Shown piece by piece: positions 54,614 through 63,423 of a stretch of DNA of 64,000 nucleotides. The translations under genes were made by a program, and so were the position numbers. The stretch comes from an uncultured Flavobacteriales bacterium (lineage in GTDB: Bacteria > Bacteroidota > Bacteroidia > Flavobacteriales > Schleiferiaceae). Under the pieces are notes generated by a model that saw only the letters and a list, made by a program, of their open reading frames with translations, was not told where the DNA came from and did not search any database. The DNA lies in the NCBI GenBank assembly GCA_913055685.1, contig CAJXKC010000002.1, positions 186,001 through 250,000 on the forward strand, given 5' to 3'. Position 1 is the stretch's first letter. Each line of letters begins with the position of its first letter.

Positions 54614-55276
54614 CTAAAATGCATAACCTAATCCTAGCTGTACAAAGCCGATATAGTCTTTTATGTTAGTGGGGCCAGCTATACCATCCCAGTGGTCATT
54701 GTGGCCATATTTCATGCCTCCAGAAATCTCACTGTACCACTCTGAGTTAATAAAAATACGTAAGCCTAATTCGCCGCTTATATATGGACTAAGCTTAAAG
54801 TCTTCGTTCATATACTCCGCCGCACCGGCACCCATGCGGTTGGCTTCGGTATTACTGTAAAAACTTTCTAGTCCCAGGTAGGCGGCGCCAAAAATGGCCC
54901 ACTGACCCCGACTAGGCTGGTAATGGCTTAGTTTGGGGTCTAGGTAATACCGCATACCCGCTCCCAAGTTAAAGTGCCTTGTACGCGATTGATAGAGTGT
55001 ATTCGAAACTAAAAAGTTTTCTACTTGGATTCTACCTCTTATTTGATGGTAAGTAGCCAAAAAAGAATACTGCCATCGCGAATCCTTTAACCATCTATTA
55101 TAGTAGAAGTAGGCGCTACGACCAATTTCTTCTACAGCGAAATCTTCATAAGTTGAAGTTTCGCCCTCAAAAGTAGCGGCGCCAATCCCGAATCCAATAC
55201 TTTGATACTGAGCGCTTAGGCTACATGAAATTAATAGAAAAAGGTGCAGTAAAAATACTTTCCTTATTATCCCCAT
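54614..55276 (-). CDS. Outer-membrane beta-barrel protein, paralogue 3
   Basis: 220 aa, signal peptide to about 22 (CSLSAQ). Features matching its neighbours: GFGIGAATFEGETSTYEDFA, YQPSRGQW, GELGLRIFINSEW, HWDGIAGP and a LGLGYAF end. More divergent than the other two. Follows the SPFH gene by 24 bases. Confidence 0.78.
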   Translation of the reverse strand: MGIIRKVFLLHLFLLISCSLSAQYQSIGFGIGAATFEGETSTYEDFAVEEIGRSAYFYYNRWLKDSRWQYSFLATYHQIRGRIQVENFLVSNTLYQSRTRHFNLGAGMRYYLDPKLSHYQPSRGQWAIFGAAYLGLESFYSNTEANRMGAGAAEYMNEDFKLSPYISGELGLRIFINSEWYSEISGGMKYGHNDHWDGIAGPTNIKDYIGFVQLGLGYAF

Positions 55277-55300
55277 TCCCCTGTTTTTTAATTCCCTTGT

Positions 55301-56215
55301 TTATTCTGCTTGATTCGTTGAATCTGTCTGTTCCTGAACTTTGCTTCCCACGGCAAAGGAGGTTACCAAATCATTAAGCATATTACTGGCCGAATTCGGA
55401 CTATTTGGTAATAAAATTAGATTACTATTGGTGTTCTCGCTCATGGCGTGAAGGGTGTCGTAGTGTTGGGTAATCACGATAAGGGCAGAGGCTTCCTGAC
55501 TATTAATTCCCACCTGATTCAGCACTTCCACAGATTCCTCCAAACCTTTAGCGATCTCACGTCTTTGGTCCGCAATACCTTGACCCTGCAATCTTTTGCT
55601 TTCAGCCTCAGCGGTAGCTTTAGCAACAATACGGATACGTTCTGCTTCACCCTCATATTCGGCCGCTACTTTCTGACGTTCGGCAGCATTAATTCGGTTC
55701 ATTGCGCTCTTAACCTCATGGTCTGGGTCAATGTCGGTTACTAAAGCCTTAATAATTCCATAGCCATAGGTGTTCATTGCTTCTTCTAATTCACGCTTTA
55801 TGGCGATGGCGATATCATCCTTCTTCTCAAACACGTCATCCAATCGAAGTTTAGGCACTTCGGCCCGAACGGTATCAAAAATATAAGAGGTAATCTGAGC
55901 TTGGGGACTTTCCAAGCGATAGAAGGCATCGTAAACCGAATCTTCCAAAACCAAATACTGAACGGAAACCTTCAATTGAACAAATACATCATCCTTGGTT
56001 TTGGTTTCAACCAAAACATCCAATTGCTGAATTCGAATACTAACCCTTCCAGAAACCCGATCTACTATCGGAATTAAAAAGTGAATACCTGGCTTGCGAA
56101 TGCTGTGAAAACGACCAAATCGCTCAACGATGGCAATTTGCTGTTGCTTTACAATGAAGACGCCAAAAATTAAGATCAGCAGTCCCAATACGATCAGGAG
56201 GATAGTTTGAATCAT
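55301..56215 (-). CDS. SPFH/band 7 stomatin-like protein
   Basis: 304 aa. N-terminal membrane anchor (about 3-22, VLGLLILIFGVFIV), the SPFH domain (AIVERFGRFHSIRKPGIHFL; VSVQYLVLEDSVYDAFYRL), then a coiled-coil RIRIVAKATAEAESKRLQGQ and helices ending in a disordered tail. Matches the QmcA/stomatin group that scaffolds membrane microdomains. Upstream of the barrel genes on the same strand. Confidence 0.9.
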   Translation of the reverse strand: MIQTILLIVLGLLILIFGVFIVKQQQIAIVERFGRFHSIRKPGIHFLIPIVDRVSGRVSIRIQQLDVLVETKTKDDVFVQLKVSVQYLVLEDSVYDAFYRLESPQAQITSYIFDTVRAEVPKLRLDDVFEKKDDIAIAIKRELEEAMNTYGYGIIKALVTDIDPDHEVKSAMNRINAAERQKVAAEYEGEAERIRIVAKATAEAESKRLQGQGIADQRREIAKGLEESVEVLNQVGINSQEASALIVITQHYDTLHAMSENTNSNLILLPNSPNSASNMLNDLVTSFAVGSKVQEQTDSTNQAE

Positions 56216-56296
56216 GTGGTTTGTTTTAATTGAGGCTTTGAAATTACAAAATAGAATTGGCCAAAGATTAGTTTCTTTGTCTCAATTTAGGGGCCT

Positions 56297-57232
56297 TTGG
56301 AAGAGTATTATAAAATATTGGGAGTGCATCCAGATGTATCTGATGAGGTTTTGAAGAAAGCCTATCGAAAATTGGCATTTAAATACCATCCCGATAGACA
56401 AGCTGGGGCCGAGGAAAAATTTCGCAGCATTTTAGAGGCCTACGAAACCATTCTCAATTGGCGAAAGGCGAAGACCAAGCTGAAAGACTTGAGTCAGGCT
56501 GATAAGCAAAAAATCTACGAACACCTTAAGGCCAAAGCTCAAGAAAAGGCTAAAGCGGAGGCTCATGCCAGGGCCGCTGCATATCGAAAAAAGAAGGAAG
56601 AAGAGGAAAAGCGCTCCTATATTATCGCAATCTACAGCTTTATTGGTCTAGTATTCCTCATCTATTTCTCCTACCAGGCTTACCACTGGTTTATAGATTT
56701 TAAAATTAGCCAAGAACCAAAAAGAAGTTTAGTAACAGTAGTAGGAGTGGAGCGCAATAGGGTTGTTTACCAGTTCGAATACCAGGGCAAAGTGAAGGAA
56801 TACCGCGAATACGTATCCGGGTTTGGCTTACAGATGTTTGCCGATAATGGCTTACCCTTAAAAACTGGAGATCAATTTTACGTCGATTTTAATGCCAGCG
56901 ATCCCGATTATCACAAACTCGATTATTACACCGTTTCTTCGCAAACCTTTAATCGATACCTAAATCTTGCCACCCAATCTTTAATTCGCTGTAGCTTGGA
57001 TCCGCTGAATCCCGAAAAAGTGCTAAAGGGGAATAAAGCGAAATGTATGGCGCTACTTGCTTATAATCAATCAGGTTTAGAGGCTTTAGCTAAGATTTAT
57101 CACTTTGATACCAATCCTCTTAATAAGCTGCGCTACAATCAATTCACCTGGTATATTTATAAAAATTCAAATGAATTTAATCTAGCTAAGCAAGAGTGTA
57201 AGCTTGGGCTTGATGGAGGCGATTCTTTTTAG
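56297..57232 (+). CDS. Membrane-anchored J-domain protein
   Basis: 311 aa from TTG at 56297 ([20 protein letters not shown]); no ATG is near and the J-domain begins right there. J-domain 3-55 with HPD at 31-33, charged coiled region 60-106 rich in Lys/Ala/Glu, one membrane helix 108-127, then a domain of about 180 residues with no family I recognise ([20 protein letters not shown]). The HPD should stimulate DnaK at the membrane. Function of the rest unknown. Confidence 0.82.
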   Translation: MEEYYKILGVHPDVSDEVLKKAYRKLAFKYHPDRQAGAEEKFRSILEAYETILNWRKAKTKLKDLSQADKQKIYEHLKAKAQEKAKAEAHARAAAYRKKKEEEEKRSYIIAIYSFIGLVFLIYFSYQAYHWFIDFKISQEPKRSLVTVVGVERNRVVYQFEYQGKVKEYREYVSGFGLQMFADNGLPLKTGDQFYVDFNASDPDYHKLDYYTVSSQTFNRYLNLATQSLIRCSLDPLNPEKVLKGNKAKCMALLAYNQSGLEALAKIYHFDTNPLNKLRYNQFTWYIYKNSNEFNLAKQECKLGLDGGDSF

Positions 57233-57241
57233 CTAATTTTG
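57210..57241 (+). promoter_or_regulatory. hisS promoter
   Basis: TTG (57210-57212), 21-base spacer and TAATTTTG (57234-57241), a full consensus match with 15 bases to the hisS ATG. The -33 element lies inside the preceding gene. Confidence 0.7.
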
Positions 57242-57256
57242 CCGCAAATTCTAACT

Positions 57257-58642
57257 ATGTCCCAAAAGCCCTCTTTACCCAAAGGAACTCGAGATATTTT
57301 GCCGGATTCAATGTTGCAAAGGGAGTTTATCCTTGAGCATATCAGAGCTGTTTTTAAAAAATACGGTTTTGCCCCTATTGAAACTCCGGCTATGGAAAAG
57401 CTATCTACCCTAACCGGAAAGTATGGCGAAGAGGGCGATCGACTAATTTTTAAAATTCTTCCGCGAGGGCGAAAGTACGATGCGGCCTTTCAAGAAGATG
57501 ATACAAGTAAAGCGGAGCAGAAATTAAGCGCCAATATAGAGGAGGCCTTGCGTTATGACCTAACCGTACCCTTTGCCCGTTTTGTGGTTCAAAATCAAAA
57601 TGAGCTCAGCTTTCCCTTTAAGCGCTATCAGATCCAACCAGTGTGGCGTGCTGACAGACCCCAAAAGGGCCGTTTTAGAGAATTTTATCAATGCGATGCT
57701 GATGCCATTGGCTCGAAATCACTCTTACAAGAACTTGAGTTTATTAGCATTTATAAAGAGGTCTTTGAAAAGCTTGGCTTGCCCATTGAGTTGAAGATGA
57801 ATCACCGTAAGGTTTTGGCGGGCCTAACTGAGAACTTTAATATTTATGATTCTTTCGCCGACTTTACCGTAGCCCTAGATAAATTAGATAAGATTGGTCT
57901 AGACGGGGTAGTAAAGGAATTGAGAGATAAAGGTATAGCCGAATCGGCTGTGGATGCGCTAAACGGTATAGCTAAATTAAAAGGGACTAATTCCGAAAAG
58001 CTAAATTCCTTAAGCACCTTGGTAGGGGACTCTGAGATTGGTCTGGAGGGATTAAAGGAATTGAGCTTCGTATTTGAAGCGGCCCAAGAACTAGGGATGG
58101 ATAAGGTTCTGGATATAGACCTTAGTTTAGCCAGAGGCCTTGATTATTACACCGGAGCCATTTTTGAAGTTAAGGTAAAAGGCATCGAGCTAGGTTCTAT
58201 TGGGGGTGGCGGTCGTTACGATGATTTAACCGGTATTTTTGGCTTAAAAGATATGCCCGGGATTGGCATTTCATTCGGCCTAGATCGGATCCAGTTGGCA
58301 ATGGAGGAACTCGACCTTTTCCCAAGTCTAGAGGCTAGCAGCACCGAAATTCTTGTAATCAACTTCGGAGAGCAGGAGGCTTTATACGGATTAAAGCTTG
58401 CAGCACAGCTTCGCCAATTAGGAATTAAAGTTGAATCCTATCCAGATTCAAGCAAGCTTAAAAAGCAATTGGATTACGCCAATAAAAAGGGCATTCAGTA
58501 TGTCTTGATGATTGGCTCAAATGAAATTAAAGAAGGAAAATTCCTGTTAAAGGATATGAGGGATGGAAGCCAAGAAACTCTTGGTACAATAGAACTACTC
58601 GAAAAATTCAACCCTCAAAAAAACGCCCATCATGGCCACTAG
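57257..58642 (+). CDS. hisS: Histidyl-tRNA synthetase
   Basis: 461 aa from ATG at 57257 (MSQKPSLPKGTRDILPDSML); the frame begins earlier at 57239 but the promoter box sits there. Class II aminoacyl-tRNA synthetase with GFAPIETPAMEKL, motif 2 region KRYQIQPVWRADRPQKGRFR, histidine-specific LARGLDYYTGAIFE, and the C-terminal anticodon domain. Overlaps hutH by 11 bases. Confidence 0.96.
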   Translation: MSQKPSLPKGTRDILPDSMLQREFILEHIRAVFKKYGFAPIETPAMEKLSTLTGKYGEEGDRLIFKILPRGRKYDAAFQEDDTSKAEQKLSANIEEALRYDLTVPFARFVVQNQNELSFPFKRYQIQPVWRADRPQKGRFREFYQCDADAIGSKSLLQELEFISIYKEVFEKLGLPIELKMNHRKVLAGLTENFNIYDSFADFTVALDKLDKIGLDGVVKELRDKGIAESAVDALNGIAKLKGTNSEKLNSLSTLVGDSEIGLEGLKELSFVFEAAQELGMDKVLDIDLSLARGLDYYTGAIFEVKVKGIELGSIGGGGRYDDLTGIFGLKDMPGIGISFGLDRIQLAMEELDLFPSLEASSTEILVINFGEQEALYGLKLAAQLRQLGIKVESYPDSSKLKKQLDYANKKGIQYVLMIGSNEIKEGKFLLKDMRDGSQETLGTIELLEKFNPQKNAHHGH

Positions 58643-60140
58643 CACCTATAATATTAGTCCAGAGCACTTAAGCTTAGAACAACTGTATCAAATTTTTAAC
58701 GAAAGACATCCAGTTGCTCTCTCGGAAGAGTCTAAAGCACTAATCGAAAAGTGCCGTCACTATTTGGATGCCAAAATGGAAAGCCATGATGGAGCCATTT
58801 ATGGTATAAACACAGGCTTTGGTTCCTTATGTAATGTTGCCATTGAGGGTAAAGACCTACAACGTTTGCAAGAGAACTTAGTGCGCTCTCACGCTTGCGG
58901 GACCGGAGCGGTTTTGGATCCAGAATATGTGCGCTTAATGTTATTACTTAAAGCGCGTGGCTTATCCTATGGGAACTCCGGAGCAAGTCTCAATACCATT
59001 GAAACTTTACTGCAGTTCTACAATAATGAAGTTTTACCAGAGGTTTTTGAACAAGGATCCTTAGGAGCTTCTGGTGATTTAGCGCCTCTGGCACATTTAA
59101 GTCTGGCCCTAATGGGAGAGGCTAAGGTCTACCATAAAGGAGAATATCGCCAAGCGGCAGAAGTTTTGGCGGAGCTGGGAATTGAACCCATAAAATTGCA
59201 GTCCAAAGAAGGCTTAGCGCTTTTAAACGGCACCCAGTTTATGTTATCCTTGGGAATCAAAGCTTTTTTTGATCTAAAGAAACTAGCCTACCTAGCCGAT
59301 TTAATCGGTGCCATTTCCTTGGAGGCCTTCGATGGTAGGAAAGATCCTTTCGATGCTTTAATTCACCTCGCTCGTCCCCATAATGGTCAAATTAAAACAG
59401 CGGCCTTTATTAGGGAGCTATTGGAGGGAAGTGAACTTATCGATGAACCCAAAGAGCATGTTCAGGATCCTTATTCGTTCCGTTGTATGCCTCAGGTTCA
59501 TGGGGCCAGTAAGGATATGATGGATTATGCGGCAAAGGTTTTTGAAACTGAACTAAATTCGGTTACGGATAACCCTACTATTTTTGTTGATGAAGACAAG
59601 GTAATTAGCGGTGGGAATTTCCACGGGCAACCCTTAGCCTTAGTTCTAGACTCCTTAGCAATCGCAACAGCAGAGTGGGCGAATATCTCTGAACGTAGAA
59701 CTTATTTATTGATTTCCGGTCAAAGGGGATTACCAGCATTCTTAGTAGCAAAGCCTGGACTTAATAGTGGATTAATGATAGCCCAGTATACCGCAGCATC
59801 TGTGGTAAGCCAAAATAAACAATTATGTACGCCAGCTTCAATCGATAGCATCGTTTCTTCTAATGGACAAGAAGATCACGTTAGTATGGGCGCGAATGCA
59901 GCGACTAAATTGCAAAAGGTGGTAGACAACTTAAAAACGGTATTAGCCATAGAGTTAATCACCGCTTCACAAGCCTTGGCCTTTAGAACAAAGTCTAGTT
60001 CTCCTTTCTTAATGTCTTTTGTCGAGAGCTTTAGAGAGGTGGTGCCATTCATCGAGGAAGACCGCTATCTGCATGATGACATTGAACGAGCGCGTCAGTT
60101 CATTGATCAACTAAATGTAGATGAGGATTTACTTTTTTAA
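58632..60140 (+). CDS. hutH: Histidine ammonia-lyase
   Basis: 502 aa. The self-made MIO cofactor triad Ala-Ser-Gly is at 146-148 (SLGASGDLAPLAH); GAIYGINTGFGSL (Tyr57), NLVRSHACGTG and VTDNPTIF are further active-site marks. Deaminates histidine to urocanate. Coupled to hisS by an 11-base overlap; other hut genes are not here. Convergent 4-base stop overlap with the gene at 60137. Confidence 0.95.
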   Translation: MATSTYNISPEHLSLEQLYQIFNERHPVALSEESKALIEKCRHYLDAKMESHDGAIYGINTGFGSLCNVAIEGKDLQRLQENLVRSHACGTGAVLDPEYVRLMLLLKARGLSYGNSGASLNTIETLLQFYNNEVLPEVFEQGSLGASGDLAPLAHLSLALMGEAKVYHKGEYRQAAEVLAELGIEPIKLQSKEGLALLNGTQFMLSLGIKAFFDLKKLAYLADLIGAISLEAFDGRKDPFDALIHLARPHNGQIKTAAFIRELLEGSELIDEPKEHVQDPYSFRCMPQVHGASKDMMDYAAKVFETELNSVTDNPTIFVDEDKVISGGNFHGQPLALVLDSLAIATAEWANISERRTYLLISGQRGLPAFLVAKPGLNSGLMIAQYTAASVVSQNKQLCTPASIDSIVSSNGQEDHVSMGANAATKLQKVVDNLKTVLAIELITASQALAFRTKSSSPFLMSFVESFREVVPFIEEDRYLHDDIERARQFIDQLNVDEDLLF

Positions 60141-63100
60141 CGGACAAGACTAAAGTAGCCTGTTAGTTTACGCTGACTCTCTAAAAGGATATAAGTATAA
60201 ACCCCTCCGGGAGCATTTTGCCCCTGGTAGCTGCCATCCCAGAATTCGGTGTAGGGATCATCGGTTTCGTAAACTAGAACTCCCCAACGATTGAAGATCT
60301 TTAGGTTTGCAGACTCATCACAGGGGTCTCCAAAAATCTCAAATTGGTCATTTAGGCCATCACCATTGGGTGTAAAGGCGGTAGCGGTATAAACCTTTTC
60401 TTTAATATCGTCGATTTGAATGGTGTAATTTTCGGTATAAACCTTATTACATACCGTGTCTTCGATAGTAAGAGTGATGGTTTTTTGTCCAGGCTCAAAG
60501 AATCTAATATTGGGTTGCGAACCTTCATAATTTTTACCGCTTGTCTGCCAGTAATAACGCAGCCAAGGAAGGGAGCTAGTATTATTAATTTCCAGTTCAC
60601 CATTGCTGCACGAACTTAGGCTTACTTCAATATCTGGAATAGTGGCAGTATCTCGAAACTCAATGGTCTTATAAATGGTATCCGATCGCCCACAAACGGT
60701 ATCTAGGGCAACTAGTCGTACTTGATATTGACCGAATGACTGATACTGGTGGAGGGGATTAGCTTTAGAGCTGCTCGTCCCATCTCCAAAGTCCCATTCA
60801 TAACTATTTGAAATTATACTTAAGTTTTGAAACTTGGCTTCTAGATTGTTATCACAAGAAGTATAATCGATTACAAAGTTGGGGATAGGCTCCCTCACTG
60901 CTGCATGCTCGATTTCCAAGTAAGAGGTGTCACTAATATTACAAATGGTGTCGTAAGCGATTAAGGTAATTTGATAGCTTCCTAAACTTCGATAGGTTAC
61001 CGACGGGTTTATATCTGATGAACTTTGACCATTTCCAAAGTCCCATAAATAATTGGTGGCATTGGTACTCTGGTTATCGAAATTCACAATCAGGCCATCA
61101 CAGATTGAGTCCACACCGGTTGAGAAACTTATTTGGGCATTGGCGTGCAGTATTTGGTTAAAGCTAAATTTAAAAACCGCCATATTACAACTTGGCCCAC
61201 CTGCATTAGGGGAGTAGGCGCCGGGAGTTGTTGGGAAGCTTTGGTTATTACAATTCGAACATACTGCTTGATAGATAGTACCATCTTTATTAAAACGAGA
61301 GGTACCACCATCGACATGTTCGTTGTCATTACCGCCTAAATAACTAGCAGTTTGCAAACTACTGGCATCATGTCCTAAGATCATAAAGTAAAAGTCACTA
61401 CCATCAGTCGTGCTTTGGAAGGCATCTTGCGTGATGGGCAGTCCATTGGTATTTCCATTCTGCGTCCCTGGGAATCCAACCATATTTGCCGAGCCATTCC
61501 AACCAGAGAAGTAAATGTTAAGACATCGGTCGACCATAAAGGCACTGGGCACTAAATCTTGTTTATTCTGTCCACTACCTACCATCGTTTGCCAATAAAC
61601 CTGACTAAGATTAGAGTCCAATTTGGCAATAAACTGACGCGAGCTAGGGTTTCCATAGACGCCCGGACTAATTGGTAAACTACCATTGGTTTGTCCAGCA
61701 ATGTAGAGCGCTCCATTATAGTCGATATCCATCAGGAAGCTCTGATCCCGCATGGAAGTACCAAAGTAAGTCCCTGCTAGGAAGTCACCATTAGCTAAGT
61801 CAAATGCCGCAATATAGCCGTCTAAATCGCCCTGCAATTGATCCTTGTAGGCGGCACTGTGCATGGTTAACCCCGTACTTTCAGTGGCACCGGTAATGTA
61901 GAGTCGATTATTGAAAATCTTTAAGGCATAGCCGGCGTCAGCTTGAAGGTTTCCATAATAACGTCCCCAAATTAAGCGACTGAGGCCAGGGTTGAATAGA
62001 CCAATTAAAGCGTCTTGTGAATTTTGATTACGATCTTGAGAATTGTTTCCAAACAAGGGAACATCCATACTCTTAGTGGAACTTACTACTGCGATGTTAC
62101 CATCATCAGTAAGTATTACTTCACCTCGGTAATGATCGCCGTAATTGTAGTATATATCTTCATTAAGCCCATCGTTTTTGCTACCACCCCAATAAGTTGA
62201 AGCGAGAAGCTGCTGTCCGTTCGTACTTATTTTAGCAATGAACAGATCCGATCCATGGTCGTAATTGTTAAAGGCATAGGACATTGCGAAATCTCCGCCA
62301 TTGAAATTACTTTGAAAAGCATTGCTTTTAGTTGGGAAGTCATTCGAGCCCGTATTTCCAAGTACCACCAAATTCCCCTGGTCATCGCTGATTAAAGAGT
62401 GAACCACCTCAATATCTCGTCCTCCGAGATAAGTGGCATAAAGCAAGCGACTGCCGTCCGAACTAAATTTACTGATCGTAACATCAACATTAAAAATGCT
62501 ATCGCCGGCAAAGCTGGGCTGGAAAACTCCAGTGGTGGTGGGGTAGTTCACGCCGAAATTAACTCCTGCACCATACATGCTACCATTGTCACCATAAGTG
62601 GCGGAATTCCCAAAATTGAGGTCGGCCGAGCCAGAAAAGGTGGCGAACTCTAATACGGGGTCAATAAGCAGCGGGTATCCTTCACGATAGCCGTCAACTT
62701 TAAAACTTACCGTATCCCCGTTTAACTCGTAATGAGCATGGACCTTTCGTTTCTTGCCGTTTATCAATTGGTAGCTGAAGGGAATACTCTCGCGTACTTC
62801 ACCGAAGGCCGTTTCAATTATTAGTTGTTCTTCTCTAATTTTCAATGACTCAATTCCGTGAAAGACCATTTTTAGTTCACGGGGATGGGCATTTTGGTCG
62901 AGCTTAATATCGTACTTAAGCTTTTCTTGCTGTTCATAAAAAAGCAAGTCTATTCCAGGATAAATGTCTTTTCTTAAGGCCTGTGTAAATGATCCTAGAC
63001 CGGATTTCCATCGACTGGGGTCATTGCCTAAAAAATAATTACGGGTATAGGCCTCTTCACCTTTGCTTTGCCAAGTCTCTCCCTGCGCCGCGATAAATTC

Positions 63101-63343
63101 TACTTGATAGGCTAGTGCCTTTTGAGGTCCATGATGATGACTATGGTCATGATGATGGGCTTCGTCAATTAAAAGCACCCGGTATCCGTCTTGATTAAAG
63201 AATACAGCTCCTTGTTTCAGCTCCAGTTTGGTGCTGAAATCTCCTTCCCACTGGCCTTCATTTTGCACAAAGTAGGCCTGGGCAAAGCTTTGCGCGTTCC
63301 AAAAGACGCAAAGCAATAAGCCATATAAACGTAGTACCCTCAC
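60137..63343 (-). CDS. Type IX-secreted protein with repeat propeller, PKD domains and type B sorting domain
   Basis: 1068 aa. Signal peptide to about 22 (SFAQ); an N-terminal domain (about 23-230) with a histidine-rich stretch HHHDHSHHHG; SBBP-like propeller repeats about 230-730 (TYLGGRDIEVVHSL, STYWGGSKNDGLN, ASYLGGNDNEHVDGG); two clear PKD domains (YLWDFGNGQSSS and YEWDFGDGTSSS) plus a degenerate third; and a C-terminal gliding-motility/type B sorting domain (AFTPNGDGLNDQFEIFG, IFNRWGVLVYE, APGGVYTYIL) that directs export through the type IX secretion system and attachment to the surface. Ligand unknown. Confidence 0.93.
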   Translation of the reverse strand: MRVLRLYGLLLCVFWNAQSFAQAYFVQNEGQWEGDFSTKLELKQGAVFFNQDGYRVLLIDEAHHHDHSHHHGPQKALAYQVEFIAAQGETWQSKGEEAYTRNYFLGNDPSRWKSGLGSFTQALRKDIYPGIDLLFYEQQEKLKYDIKLDQNAHPRELKMVFHGIESLKIREEQLIIETAFGEVRESIPFSYQLINGKKRKVHAHYELNGDTVSFKVDGYREGYPLLIDPVLEFATFSGSADLNFGNSATYGDNGSMYGAGVNFGVNYPTTTGVFQPSFAGDSIFNVDVTISKFSSDGSRLLYATYLGGRDIEVVHSLISDDQGNLVVLGNTGSNDFPTKSNAFQSNFNGGDFAMSYAFNNYDHGSDLFIAKISTNGQQLLASTYWGGSKNDGLNEDIYYNYGDHYRGEVILTDDGNIAVVSSTKSMDVPLFGNNSQDRNQNSQDALIGLFNPGLSRLIWGRYYGNLQADAGYALKIFNNRLYITGATESTGLTMHSAAYKDQLQGDLDGYIAAFDLANGDFLAGTYFGTSMRDQSFLMDIDYNGALYIAGQTNGSLPISPGVYGNPSSRQFIAKLDSNLSQVYWQTMVGSGQNKQDLVPSAFMVDRCLNIYFSGWNGSANMVGFPGTQNGNTNGLPITQDAFQSTTDGSDFYFMILGHDASSLQTASYLGGNDNEHVDGGTSRFNKDGTIYQAVCSNCNNQSFPTTPGAYSPNAGGPSCNMAVFKFSFNQILHANAQISFSTGVDSICDGLIVNFDNQSTNATNYLWDFGNGQSSSDINPSVTYRSLGSYQITLIAYDTICNISDTSYLEIEHAAVREPIPNFVIDYTSCDNNLEAKFQNLSIISNSYEWDFGDGTSSSKANPLHQYQSFGQYQVRLVALDTVCGRSDTIYKTIEFRDTATIPDIEVSLSSCSNGELEINNTSSLPWLRYYWQTSGKNYEGSQPNIRFFEPGQKTITLTIEDTVCNKVYTENYTIQIDDIKEKVYTATAFTPNGDGLNDQFEIFGDPCDESANLKIFNRWGVLVYETDDPYTEFWDGSYQGQNAPGGVYTYILLESQRKLTGYFSLVR

Positions 63344-63423
63344 GATTGGGTCTAAAAATAATAAAAAATAAAGGTTCTAAATAGCTATTAACAAGTCATT
63401 TATCTAAAGAGCCGCATCACTTA

